DNA of 36,353 bases from Nocardiopsis halophila DSM 44494 (GTDB taxonomy: Bacteria > Actinomycetota > Actinomycetes > Streptosporangiales > Streptosporangiaceae). Both the position numbers and the translations under genes were made by a program. Positions 16,030 to 24,728 of the stretch are shown here, in pieces. Below the pieces are notes generated by a model. It did no database searches and was not told where the DNA came from. It was given only the letters and a program-made list of their open reading frames with translations. Numbering within the stretch: the stretch's first letter is position 1; each line of letters opens with the position of its first letter. Location: positions 21,759 to 58,111 of the forward strand of contig NZ_ANAD01000137.1 of the NCBI RefSeq assembly GCF_000341245.1, read 5' to 3'.

Positions 16030-16062
16030 CCCGTGACTGGGCCCCTGGGGCCCGGTCACGGG
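16030..16062. terminator. Hairpin with 15-bp arms just before SURF1
   Basis: Arms 16030-16044 and 16048-16062 pair with a single T-G wobble around a 3-base loop. It lies 43 bases before the SURF1 start and upstream of its likely promoter, so it probably insulates SURF1 from upstream transcription. Confidence 0.6.
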
Positions 16063-16092
16063 GGGCGGGGGCGGGTCCCTCCGGGGCGGACA

Positions 16093-16098
16093 TAGCCT
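16093..16098 (+). promoter_or_regulatory. Probable -10 element of a leaderless SURF1 transcript
   Basis: TAGCCT ends seven bases before the GTG start, the geometry expected when transcription begins at or next to the start codon. GGGGAA between them is too close to act as a normal ribosome-binding site. No good -35 is seen. Confidence 0.4.
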
Positions 16099-16105
16099 GG
16101 GGAAC

Positions 16106-16972
16106 GTGCGATTCCGACTGTTGACTCCCAGGTGGATCGGCCTCCACCTGGTGGCGCTCCTCGCCTTCGCGGTCTGCCTGGCCGCGGGCTACTGGCAGTT
16201 CCAGCGGGCCCAGCAGCCCGAGCGCGGGGAGATCGTCAACCCGGCCGAGGAGCTGTCGGGGGCCCAGGACCTGGACGAGGTCGTCGAGCCCACCGCGTAC
16301 ATGCCCGAGACCCTCGGCAACACCGCCGTCACCGCGACCGGGACCTTCGCCGACACCGAGCCGCTGCTGGCCCCCGGCTACTCCGAGGGCGCCGACGCCG
16401 GGGAGCTCGGCTACTACGTCGTCTCACCGCTGGTGACCGGCGACGCCACCGCGGTCGCCGTGAACCGCGGCTGGATCCCGGCCGACGAGGCCGAGGACCC
16501 GGGCTTCGCCGACCGCCTCCCCGCCCCGCCGGAGGGCGAGGTGACCGTCACCGGCTGGTTGCAGCCCCCGCAGAAGGACGACGAGGGCGTGGTCCCGATG
16601 GACCTGCCCGAGGGGCACATCGCGCGGATCGCACCGTCGCTGCTGGTGAACGAGTGGCCCTACCGCCTCTACGGGGGCTACCTCGTGGTCGGCGAACAGG
16701 ACCCGGCCGACGGCGCGGTGCCCGACGGGGGCATCGCCATGGCCCCGGCTCCGCCGCCCACCCCCGAGCCGGGCATCACCTGGAACTGGAAGAACGTCAG
16801 CTACGCGGCGCAGTGGACGGTGTTCGGCGGCGCCGTCATCGTCTTCTGGATCTCCCTGATGCGCCGGGAGCTGGAGGACGGCGCGGACGAGGACGGGACG
16901 GGCCTGGAGGGCGCGGACCAGGACGGCGCCCAGGGCGCCCCGGAGGGTCAGGCCTCGGCCGCCGCGCCCTGA
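16106..16972 (+). CDS. SURF1 family protein, cytochrome oxidase assembly
   Basis: 288 residues. SURF1 proteins help insert heme a into the aa3-type cytochrome c oxidase. N-terminal membrane helix (about 10-28) ending in the family GYWQFQRAQQ; central extracytoplasmic domain with VNRGWIP; C-terminal membrane helix introduced by NVSYAAQWTVFGGAV, the SURF1 C-terminal signature; then an acidic cytoplasmic tail of about 40 residues typical of actinomycete versions. Start GTG 16106. The last 25 bases overlap the convergent DUF3817 gene. Confidence 0.92.
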   Translation: MRFRLLTPRWIGLHLVALLAFAVCLAAGYWQFQRAQQPERGEIVNPAEELSGAQDLDEVVEPTAYMPETLGNTAVTATGTFADTEPLLAPGYSEGADAGELGYYVVSPLVTGDATAVAVNRGWIPADEAEDPGFADRLPAPPEGEVTVTGWLQPPQKDDEGVVPMDLPEGHIARIAPSLLVNEWPYRLYGGYLVVGEQDPADGAVPDGGIAMAPAPPPTPEPGITWNWKNVSYAAQWTVFGGAVIVFWISLMRRELEDGADEDGTGLEGADQDGAQGAPEGQASAAAP

Positions 16973-17358
16973 GCCCGGGCCGCCTCGGCCTCCATCTTCG
17001 CCTTCTCGGCCTTGGCCAGCCGGTGCTCGACGACCATCCCCACGAACGGGATCGTCCCGGCCAGCGCCACGCCCACGGTCTTGCCGGCGCTCCAGCGGCG
17101 GCCCAGCGCCAGCCAGATCACCACCAGCACGTAGGCCATGTAGATGTAGCCGTGCGGGATGGCGATGAACAGCATCAGCACCGACTCAGGGCCGAAGAGG
17201 TGCTCCATCCCCGCGGGGGCGGGCACCAGCGCCAGCGCCGACGCCTCGCCGACCAGGTACTTGGCCGGCATCGCGACGAACGCGAGCAGGATCAGGGCGA
17301 TACCGGTGATGTAGGCCAGCACGCGGTACAGCGTGAAAGGGAGGCTCTTCTTGTCCAC
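16948..17358 (-). CDS. DUF3817 integral membrane protein
   Basis: 136 residues, three to four predicted membrane helices. The start LPFTLYRVLAYITGIALI and the central FIAIPHGYIYMAYV segment are characteristic of DUF3817 (PF12823); histidine and tyrosines in that segment are the most conserved-looking. The tail is charged and coiled (AKAEKAKMEAEAARA). Start GTG 17358 with GAGGTG upstream. It is often found beside respiratory assembly genes, which fits SURF1 next door, but its function is unknown. Confidence 0.85.
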   Translation of the reverse strand: MDKKSLPFTLYRVLAYITGIALILLAFVAMPAKYLVGEASALALVPAPAGMEHLFGPESVLMLFIAIPHGYIYMAYVLVVIWLALGRRWSAGKTVGVALAGTIPFVGMVVEHRLAKAEKAKMEAEAARAQGAAAEA

Positions 17359-17505
17359 AGGGCACCTCGTGGGCTCGGACGGTAAGGCGGGCCCGGCGCC
17401 TGGCACGACCGTCTCCGGACCCCCTCTTGCCCTTCGACCCTAAGTGCTGTACCACGCCTGTCCTGCGCGGGGTTGGTCACGCTCGTCGGTGCAGGTCGGG
17501 CGGAA

Positions 17506-17524
17506 TGTGCGCCCCCGGGGCACA
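17506..17524 (-). terminator. Hairpin after the GT2 gene
   Basis: TGTG...CCCC and GGGG...CACA arms pair with a small bulge, 17 bases beyond the GT2 stop on the minus strand; the following bases read TTCC in that direction. A modest terminator candidate. Confidence 0.4.
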
Positions 17525-17540
17525 CCTCCGGCCGCCCCGC

Positions 17541-19163
17541 CTACAGCCGCCCTGCCGCCCGGGTGGGGCTCTTCCAGCGCCCGTCCGAGGACGCCGTCCA
17601 GGCCTGCGGGATGGTACGCAGCGTCAGGTAGGAGTCGACCAGCCGCATCGGCAGGAAGAACAGCCCGTACAGCAGGTAGCTCGGCCGCCGCCGGATGGTG
17701 GCCATCACGCAGGTGAGCACGTAGTCGGGGACGAAGAGCCCGACGGCGATCGCGGTCAGCGGCAGCACCGCCCCCACCGCGCCGTAGGCCGTGGCGTACC
17801 ACCCGGCCGAGAGCACCGCCCCGCCGGTGACCACGGGCAGCAGCATGAACAGCGCGAGCAGCGTGATGAGGATCAGCGTCACCGCCACCAGCAGGACTTC
17901 GAGGATGTAGAAGAACAGCGCGAACCAGAACAGGCTCGGCCAGACCCCGTGCCGCCGCACCGTCTGCCAGAAGCCCAGGGTCCACCGCCGCACCTGCTTG
18001 ACGTAGTCCCCCATGGTGAAGGGGTCCTGGCAGTAGGCCTTGGTGTCGGGCCGCATGGAGATGCGCCCCAGCCGCTTGTGGTGCACGTCGAAGGTCATGT
18101 TGAAGTCCTCGATCACCAGCCCCTTGGGGTTGATGTCGAGCCGCCGCAGCACGCTGGAGCGGTAGGCGCTGGCGAACCCCGGCACGATGAAGGTGGTGCT
18201 GGTGTGCCGCCAGGTCTGGCCGAAGCGCAGCAGGTACTGCAGCATCCAGTAGAGCCGGTCCCGGTAGGCGGAGATGAGCCGCCCGACCATGGTCCGCTCC
18301 CAGGGCTTCCACTCGGCGACCACGAACCCGGCGACCGCGGCCACCGTCGGGTCGGCCAGCTGCCGACGCGCCCCCTCCACGTACCGCTCGTCCAGCTCGG
18401 TGTCGGCGTCGAGGATGACCACCCCGTCGTAGTTGCCGGTCAGGTCGAACTCCTCGATGACCGCCTCGATCGCCCCGGCCTTGCCCCGGTTGGTGAGCAG
18501 CTCCAGAACGTTGACACCGGTCTCTGCGGCGATGTCGGCGGTGGCGTCGCGGGAGCTGTCGGAGACCACGTAGATGTCCCACCGGTTGAACAGCCGCAGC
18601 GCCGAGGCGATGGCCCCGTCGATCACCGGCTCCTCGTTGTGCGCCGGGATGATCACCGCCATCGCGAGCTGCTCGGGGTCGGCGACGGCCGTGGCGGGCG
18701 CCCCGCCGGCGCCGTCGGCCTCGGCGAGGGCGGCGCCGGGGTCCGGGGAGCCGTCCTGAACGCCCCCCGCGACCGGCCCGGTACCGCCGGAGCCCCCCGA
18801 GGCGGGGCCGGATCCGGCCGCGCCGCCGTCTGCCGCCGCCTCGGCGGGGCGTGCCCGGACCAGGACCCGCTGTTCGGCGCCGCCGTTTTCGGTCGCGCCA
18901 ACGGCCGGCCTGCGACGACGCGGTCCGCGCCGCAGCGCCCGCCGCGCGGCGACGCCGCGGACCGTGTCGTCGCCCAGGCGGACCGCGCCGACCAGGCTCC
19001 ACACCAGGAGGTTGACCCCGAACGCCATCCACAGCAGGAGCGGGGTGGCCCCGCCGCCCCCGGCTGCCAGGGCGAACTGCAACCACTGCACGAACAATGT
19101 CACGGCCAGGGTCAGGGCGATGAGCCCTGCCGCCCAGCTTCCTATGAACCGAGCTGTACGCAC
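17541..19163 (-). CDS. Membrane-bound processive family 2 glycosyltransferase
   Basis: 540 residues. Two N-terminal membrane helices (about 13-32 and 42-60), then a basic and Ala/Gly/Pro-rich linker (about 70-165) with no expected fold. The GT-A catalytic domain has PAHNEE (173-178), DAD (252-254), ED (352-353) and QVRRW (390-394), followed by at least four C-terminal helices. D, DxD, ED and QxxRW together mark processive synthases (cellulose, hyaluronan, poly-N-acetylglucosamine type), so a polysaccharide is probably made and exported. Start GTG 19163 with GGAGG nine bases upstream; longer versions lack a good site. Divergent from the WbqC-LmbE-epimerase genes, which likely act on the same or a related glycan (inference). 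Confidence 0.9.
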   Translation of the reverse strand: MRTARFIGSWAAGLIALTLAVTLFVQWLQFALAAGGGGATPLLLWMAFGVNLLVWSLVGAVRLGDDTVRGVAARRALRRGPRRRRPAVGATENGGAEQRVLVRARPAEAAADGGAAGSGPASGGSGGTGPVAGGVQDGSPDPGAALAEADGAGGAPATAVADPEQLAMAVIIPAHNEEPVIDGAIASALRLFNRWDIYVVSDSSRDATADIAAETGVNVLELLTNRGKAGAIEAVIEEFDLTGNYDGVVILDADTELDERYVEGARRQLADPTVAAVAGFVVAEWKPWERTMVGRLISAYRDRLYWMLQYLLRFGQTWRHTSTTFIVPGFASAYRSSVLRRLDINPKGLVIEDFNMTFDVHHKRLGRISMRPDTKAYCQDPFTMGDYVKQVRRWTLGFWQTVRRHGVWPSLFWFALFFYILEVLLVAVTLILITLLALFMLLPVVTGGAVLSAGWYATAYGAVGAVLPLTAIAVGLFVPDYVLTCVMATIRRRPSYLLYGLFFLPMRLVDSYLTLRTIPQAWTASSDGRWKSPTRAAGRL

Positions 19164-19570
19164 GGGGACGCCTCCAGATGGGCCGGGGGGACGCAAGAGC
19201 CGAGTGGGACGTTCGTCGGGGGACCGCCGACCCGTTTCGGACCGACGATAACCGACAAGACCAGCATTAGGTTGACGTTTCCTCCACAGCGGAAGTTCAC
19301 CGGTACGGGCGACCTAAGTAGGCCACTCGAATCGTAGACGCGGCCTTGCGGCGGGTGAGCCCCGTTGATGCAATACGGGAGGGACGGCACGGTACCGCCC
19401 ACGCTACGCACTTTCTTCGTTTTCCAGCGAGCCGATCCCGAGATGCTGTAGAACCGACCCGTAGATCCCCCAGAGGAGCAGGACCGGACCGCCGAGCAGG
19501 GGCGACGGCCCCGGAACCGGCATCCGCGCCCGGACAGAGCGTGCAGTCCCCGCCTCGGAGAGGAACCTCA
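19164..19570. other. Divergent control region of the glycan genes
   Basis: This 407-base gap between the GT2 start and the WbqC start holds no convincing gene. The part from about 19240 to 19470 is more AT-rich than its flanks and should carry both promoters. A TTGACG (19272-19277) is visible, but no -10 sits at the right distance. No clear palindromic operator found. Confidence 0.5.
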
Positions 19571-20275
19571 GTGCGCGTCGCCATGCACCAGCCGCACTAT
19601 CTGCCTTGGCTGGGCCTCATCGACAAGATCGACAGGAGCGATCTTTTCGTCGTGCTCGATCATGTCCAGTACGAGCGGAAAGGGTGGCAGAACCGCAACT
19701 ACGTCGCCTCGAAGAACGGCCCCGTGCTGCTCACCGTCCCGGTTATCCAGCGCGGCCGCCACGAGCGCATTATGGACAAGGAGATCGACAGCTCCCACCC
19801 CTGGCGGGAAAAGCACAGGCGTTCCCTGGCGGAACACTGCTACCGCAACGCGCCGTTCTGGGACGACTACGGCGAGCGGGTCCTCTCGGTGTACGAGCGG
19901 GACTGGACCCACCTGGCCGACCTGGCCTGGGCCACCACATCACTGGTCCTGGACGCCTTCGGGATCGACACGCCCGTGGTGCGCGCGAGCGAGCTCGGCG
20001 AGTTCCCCGGGCAGAAGAGCGAGCTCCTCGCCCAGCTCTCGGCCAAGGTCGGGGCCGGGACGATGCTCTCGGGGGACGGCGCCCGCGACTACGTCGACCA
20101 GGAGATCTTCCAGCGCTACGGCGTCGCCGTGGAGTGGCAGGACTTCCGCCACCCGGAGTACCCGCAGCACAGCAGACGGGGCGCCGAGTTCCTGCCCCGC
20201 ATGGCCGCCCTGGACCTGCTGCTCAACGTCGGACCCGACGGCATCGGGATCCTGCGCGAGGCCCGCTCCGGCTGA
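19571..20275 (+). CDS. WbqC-like family protein
   Basis: 234 residues. The opening HQPHYLPWLGLIDKI (6-20), then DLFVVLDHVQYERKGWQNRN, are the WbqC family signature (PF08889). WbqC-type proteins occur in O-antigen and natural-product sugar clusters; the reaction is not firmly established. Start GTG 19571 with GGAGAGG about seven bases upstream; the earlier in-frame region is poor in protein-like sequence. Followed after 151 bases by the LmbE deacetylase. Confidence 0.88.
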   Translation: MRVAMHQPHYLPWLGLIDKIDRSDLFVVLDHVQYERKGWQNRNYVASKNGPVLLTVPVIQRGRHERIMDKEIDSSHPWREKHRRSLAEHCYRNAPFWDDYGERVLSVYERDWTHLADLAWATTSLVLDAFGIDTPVVRASELGEFPGQKSELLAQLSAKVGAGTMLSGDGARDYVDQEIFQRYGVAVEWQDFRHPEYPQHSRRGAEFLPRMAALDLLLNVGPDGIGILREARSG

Positions 20276-20426
20276 CGGCCGGCTCCTCCCCGCTTCCCGC
20301 ACTCCGCCGGGGACAGGCCGACCCGTGCCCGCCCCGGTGTGGCAACCGACACCGTCCACCGGACGTCTCCGTGGCAAGCGCACGGCGCGCCGAGGACACG
20401 ATCCCCCGCTGGTAAGGAACGCAGTC

Positions 20427-21140
20427 ATGACGATCGACTGGTCTCAGCAACGCATCCTCATCTTCGCCCCCCACCCCGACGACGAGACCCTGGGCTGCGG
20501 CGGCCTGATGCACCGGGCCAAGGCCGCCGGCGCCGAGGTCTACGTGCAGTTCATGACCGTGGGCGACACCGCCGACGTCTCCCCGCGCGGCTTCTCCACG
20601 GCCAATGAGCGCCATGCCGAGATCAAGGAGGTCGCCGACCACTTCCGCTGGGACGACTGGCACATCGCGTTCCCGGGGGACGAGTACCACCTCAAGCTCG
20701 ACGCCCTCCCACGCTTCGAGCTGGCCAACGCCGTCGAGCGGCACAGCCCGGTCTCCATCGCCGCCGTCGAGCCCACGGTCGTCATCGCCCCGCACCGCAC
20801 CAGCTACAACCAGGACCACCAGGTCACCGCCGAGGCCGTGCACACGGCCCTGCGCCCGTCGGACAACCGCAAGCGGCACCACCCGGCCGTCGTGCTGGCC
20901 TACGAGGAGGCCGCCGACCAGTGGCGCTACGACGCCGCCGGCTCCCCGAGCCTCATGGTCGGCCTCGACGAGGCCGACATGGAGGCCAAGCTGGCCGGGA
21001 TGCGGCTGTACGGCACCCAGATCCACGAACACCCGCACACCCGCTCCGAACCGACGCTGCGCAGCCTCGCCGTGCTGCGCGGCATGCAGGCGGGGGTGGC
21101 TCTGGCCGAAGGCTTCTACGCCATGCGCATGCTCGCCTGA
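20427..21140 (+). CDS. LmbE/PIG-L family N-deacetylase
   Basis: 237 residues, zinc-dependent. The metal site is PHPDDE (15-20) plus His131 in SYNQDHQ. Family members remove N-acetyl groups from GlcNAc-containing molecules such as mycothiol precursors (MshB), GlcNAc-PI and antibiotic sugars. The neighbours (WbqC-like protein and sugar epimerase) point to a surface or secondary-metabolite sugar rather than mycothiol (inference). AAGGAA lies before ATG 20427. Same direction as its neighbours, with 74 bases before the epimerase start. Confidence 0.92.
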   Translation: MTIDWSQQRILIFAPHPDDETLGCGGLMHRAKAAGAEVYVQFMTVGDTADVSPRGFSTANERHAEIKEVADHFRWDDWHIAFPGDEYHLKLDALPRFELANAVERHSPVSIAAVEPTVVIAPHRTSYNQDHQVTAEAVHTALRPSDNRKRHHPAVVLAYEEAADQWRYDAAGSPSLMVGLDEADMEAKLAGMRLYGTQIHEHPHTRSEPTLRSLAVLRGMQAGVALAEGFYAMRMLA

Positions 21141-21214
21141 GCGGCGCATACCGCCGGCGCCCCCGCGCCGGCGCGCACACAGAGCACCGTGACCCTCAGG
21201 AGGGGGAAGCTACG

Positions 21215-22207
<993 letters not shown>

Positions 22208-22226
22208 GGCGCACCCGTCCCCGACG

Positions 22227-22250
22227 GGCCGGACCCCCGTCCATCCGGCC
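22227..22250. terminator. Hairpin between convergent genes
   Basis: GGCCGGA and TCCGGCC pair around a 10-base C-rich loop, 20 bases after the epimerase stop and 40 from the DUF202 stop. CCGTCCCC and GGGGACGG further out could extend it. Likely a bidirectional terminator. Confidence 0.55.
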
Positions 22251-22289
22251 CCCTCGCCGGCCTCCCCGCCCCGCCGGGGACGGTCCCGG

Positions 22290-22643
22290 CTACCCGGTCA
22301 GCGCGCTCACGGCCACGGCGACCGCGAACACCGCGGTCGCGGCGCCGACCAGGACCCGGACCCACCCGCGCGCCAGCGGCGCCGGGGCCTGCCCGGTTGC
22401 GTCGTCGTGGGCCCCGTGCCCGGTGGCCCGCCACCGGCGCCGGACGTGCACCATCGCGGCGGCCGCGGCACCGATCGGCACCAGCGCCACGGCGACGCGC
22501 ACCAGCGCGCCGGGGCCGGGCTCGCCGCCGTCCTGGAAGGGGTCGCGCACGTACAGCAGGGCGACCGCCACCAGCACGATCACCGTGCGCTGCCAGGAGA
22601 GCAGGGTGCGCTCGGGCTGGAGTCCGGGGTCGCGTCCGCTCAT
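22290..22643 (-). CDS. DUF202 membrane protein, second of a pair
   Basis: 117 residues with three predicted membrane helices. PERTLLSWQRTVIVLVAVALL (17-37) is the DUF202 (YidG/YidH) signature. ATG 22643 overlaps the stop of the upstream DUF202 gene (ATGA), so the two are made together and may form a heteromer (inference). Function of the family is unknown. Confidence 0.85.
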   Translation of the reverse strand: MSGRDPGLQPERTLLSWQRTVIVLVAVALLYVRDPFQDGGEPGPGALVRVAVALVPIGAAAAAMVHVRRRWRATGHGAHDDATGQAPAPLARGWVRVLVGAATAVFAVAVAVSALTG

Positions 22644-23053
22644 CCCCAGAAGTTCCCGACCAGCACGGCGCCGCAGACCAGGGCCACGCCGACGGTGGTG
22701 ACCACCGGGAGCGCGCTCAGCGGCAGCGGCGCCCCGCGGCGCATCAGCCGCTGGACCTGGAGCCAGCGCATCGGCGCGTAGGCGGTGATCACCACGGCCA
22801 GGACGGTCAGCGCCAGCCCCACGGTCAGCCGGGCGGGGCCGCTCCAGTCCAGCGGGACCAGGTGCAGCACCGCCACGGCCCCGGCGACCAGCGCCAGCGC
22901 CGTGCGGATCCAGGCCAGGAAGGTGCGCTCGTTGGCCAGGGTGAACCGGTAGTCCGGCTCGGACTCGCGCCCGGCCCGGTCCCCGTGTCCGCGGCCGGGG
23001 TCGCCGGGGTCCTCCCCCTGCCGTCCGCCGCCGCTCGGCCGCGTGCCCGCCAC
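22640..23053 (-). CDS. DUF202 membrane protein, first of a pair
   Basis: 137 residues. A hydrophilic N-terminus of about 38 residues precedes ANERTFLAWIRTALALVAGA, the DUF202 motif, and three membrane helices. Start GTG 23053 with GGGGGG close upstream. Matches the YidH type, while the following gene matches YidG; this tandem pairing is common in bacteria. Role unknown. Confidence 0.87.
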   Translation of the reverse strand: MAGTRPSGGGRQGEDPGDPGRGHGDRAGRESEPDYRFTLANERTFLAWIRTALALVAGAVAVLHLVPLDWSGPARLTVGLALTVLAVVITAYAPMRWLQVQRLMRRGAPLPLSALPVVTTVGVALVCGAVLVGNFWG

Positions 23054-23317
23054 ATGCCCCCCGTTCGTTCCCGACGTGCCAGATCCCGTCTTCCATACGA
23101 CCTTAATGACCTGCGGGTTTTCCTCCCAAGCCGGTATGCATCGGGTGTTTTGTCGGGAAAAGGCCGGGCGCAGGTCGGCGCGGTGCGGGCGCAGCGGCCC
23201 CGCTCAGCGGCGCGGTTCGCGTTCATCCCGCTGATCACGGCATGCTTGCGGAACAAATCCTCGGGCAGGACCGCTCTACGAGGGACCGACGTGCACCCGG
23301 CAAGTTCAGGAGAAGCA

Positions 23318-23695
23318 GTGGCCACCGTCGAACTCACCAAGGACAACTTCAACGACACGCTGACGGAGAACGACTTCGTCCTCATCGACTTCTGGGCCTC
23401 CTGGTGCGGGCCGTGCAAGCAGTTCGCCCCCGTCTACGAGACGGCCTCGGAGGAGAACCCGGACCTGGTCTTCGCCAAGGTGGACACCGAGGACCAGCAG
23501 GAACTGGCCGCGAGCTTCGACATCCAGTCGATCCCCACGCTGATGGTGGTCCGGGACAAGACAGTGATCTACGCCCAGCCCGGCGCCCTTCCCAAGGAGA
23601 GCCTCGACGACCTGATCAAGCAGGCGCGGGAGCTGGACATGGAAGAGGTCCGCAAGGAGATCGCCAAGCAGGAGTCCGACGGCACGGCGTCGTGA
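23318..23695 (+). CDS. trxA: Thioredoxin
   Basis: 125 residues, classic thioredoxin fold. Active site WCGPC (29-33) within FWASWCGPCKQFAP, cis-proline in SIPTLMV, and all strands present. A charged C-terminal extension of about 20 residues (ELDMEEVRKEIAKQE) exceeds the usual 105-110 length and is typical of some actinomycete thioredoxins. GTG 23318 follows AGGAGAAG; an upstream GTG at 23291 is less favoured because it lacks a ribosome-binding site. Stands alone, with a strong hairpin behind it. Confidence 0.93.
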   Translation: MATVELTKDNFNDTLTENDFVLIDFWASWCGPCKQFAPVYETASEENPDLVFAKVDTEDQQELAASFDIQSIPTLMVVRDKTVIYAQPGALPKESLDDLIKQARELDMEEVRKEIAKQESDGTAS

Positions 23696-23710
23696 GCGCC
23701 GACGCGCGCG

Positions 23711-23736
23711 GGGGCGGGGTCCGCGGACCCCGCCCC
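23711..23736. terminator. Perfect GC palindrome, bidirectional terminator
   Basis: Thirteen-bp arms (GGGGCGGGGTCCG and its complement) meet without a spacer, between the convergent thioredoxin and SDR genes. Confidence 0.65.
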
Positions 23737-23780
23737 TGTGCGTGTGCGCGGCGCCTGCGCGCCGGGCGGCCGCGGCGCCC

Positions 23781-24560
23781 TCAGGCGTGCGAGCCGCCGT
23801 CGACGCGCAGCTCCACACCGCGCACGTAGGCGCCGTCCTCGGAGGCGGCGAACGCGATCGCCGCGGCGATCTCCTCGGGCCGCCCCATCCCCGCCGGCGG
23901 GGTGATCCGGGCGTAGTACGCGCCGTCGGTGCCCTCGGGGAAGGAGACGGCCTCGGTCAGCGGCGTGGCCACGCCGCCGGGCGAGACGGCCAGCACCCGC
24001 ACCCCGCGCCCCCACACCTCGGCCGCCAGGCTCTGGGTGAAGGCGAGCACGGCGCCCTTGGAGGCGGCGTAGGCGGTCATGTACGGGTGGGCGTGGGTGG
24101 CCGAGGTCGAGGCGGTGTTCACGATGACGCCCCCGCCCTCCGCCAGGTGCGGCAGGGCTTCGCGGCAGAACAGCATGGTGCCCGCCGTGTTCACGGCGAA
24201 CTGCCGGTTCCAGTAGTCGAGGGTGACCTCCTCCAGCGGCACGACCTTGTGGAAGCCGGCCACGTTGACCAGCAGGTCGACGGCCCCGTAGCGGTCCTTG
24301 GCCGCGGCCACGGCCCCGCGCACCGTGTCCTCGTCGGCGATGTCGGCCGCGTAGGCCGACGCCGCACCGCCGGCGCGGCCGCCCTGCTCCCCGACCAGGC
24401 GCACGGTCTCCTTCAGGCCCTCCTCGTCGCGGTCGACGAGCAGCAGCCGCGCGCCCTCCGCGGTCAGGCGCAGCGCGGCGGCCCGCCCGATGCCGGACGC
24501 GGCCCCGGTGAGGATCCCCGCCCTGCCGGTGAACCGGCGGCCGATCGCTTCGGCGTCCAT
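23781..24560 (-). CDS. Short-chain dehydrogenase/reductase
   Basis: 259 residues, classical SDR. Cofactor motif TGAASGIG (18-25), NVAG (99-102), catalytic serine in NTASTSA (151 or 153), Tyr164 and Lys168 (YAASK), and the C-terminal VRGVELRVDGG. LLLVDRDEE after strand 2 suggests NAD(H) preference. Substrate unknown. ATG 24560 has GGAGGAGG directly upstream. The promoter contains overlapping AT-rich palindromes. Confidence 0.9.
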   Translation of the reverse strand: MDAEAIGRRFTGRAGILTGAASGIGRAAALRLTAEGARLLLVDRDEEGLKETVRLVGEQGGRAGGAASAYAADIADEDTVRGAVAAAKDRYGAVDLLVNVAGFHKVVPLEEVTLDYWNRQFAVNTAGTMLFCREALPHLAEGGGVIVNTASTSATHAHPYMTAYAASKGAVLAFTQSLAAEVWGRGVRVLAVSPGGVATPLTEAVSFPEGTDGAYYARITPPAGMGRPEEIAAAIAFAASEDGAYVRGVELRVDGGSHA

Positions 24561-24615
24561 GGCCTCCTCCTTCCGCCCGGCCCTGCCTCCAGGGCCGTGC
24601 AGTGTCCCACGCATG

Positions 24616-24634
24616 TTCCTAATAGGAATATTAG
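24616..24634 (-). promoter_or_regulatory. Overlapping AT-rich palindromes before the SDR gene
   Basis: TTCCTA-A-TAGGAA (24616-24628) overlaps CTAATA-GGAA-TATTAG (24619-24634); both are perfect. On the minus strand TAATAT within this block could be the -10, with a weak TCGATA 17 bases upstream. Operator size and position fit a MarR- or TetR-type regulator, but none is adjacent. Confidence 0.5.
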
Positions 24635-24728
24635 TGCCCGATATGGGAATTATCGAGCAGGCGCTAGGTGTGAGACCAGGGTCCGGAACGGCACGCCCGC
24701 CCCGAAGGGCGTTGGCGGCCGGTGTGCG

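Larger units (their letters stand above)
15654..16105. other. Non-coding region rich in hairpins, with an AT-rich core
   Basis: This 452-base stretch before SURF1 has no convincing gene. It holds one of the twin palindromes, three strong hairpins (15785-15832, 15842-15874 and 16030-16062) and, at 15900-16010, DNA much more AT-rich than anything else here. That core includes the perfect palindrome ATTACTT-A-AAGTAAT (15972-15986). It could be the edge of an old mobile element or an uncharacterised RNA or regulatory region. No tRNA-like fold or 3' tRNA end is recognised. Confidence 0.55.
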
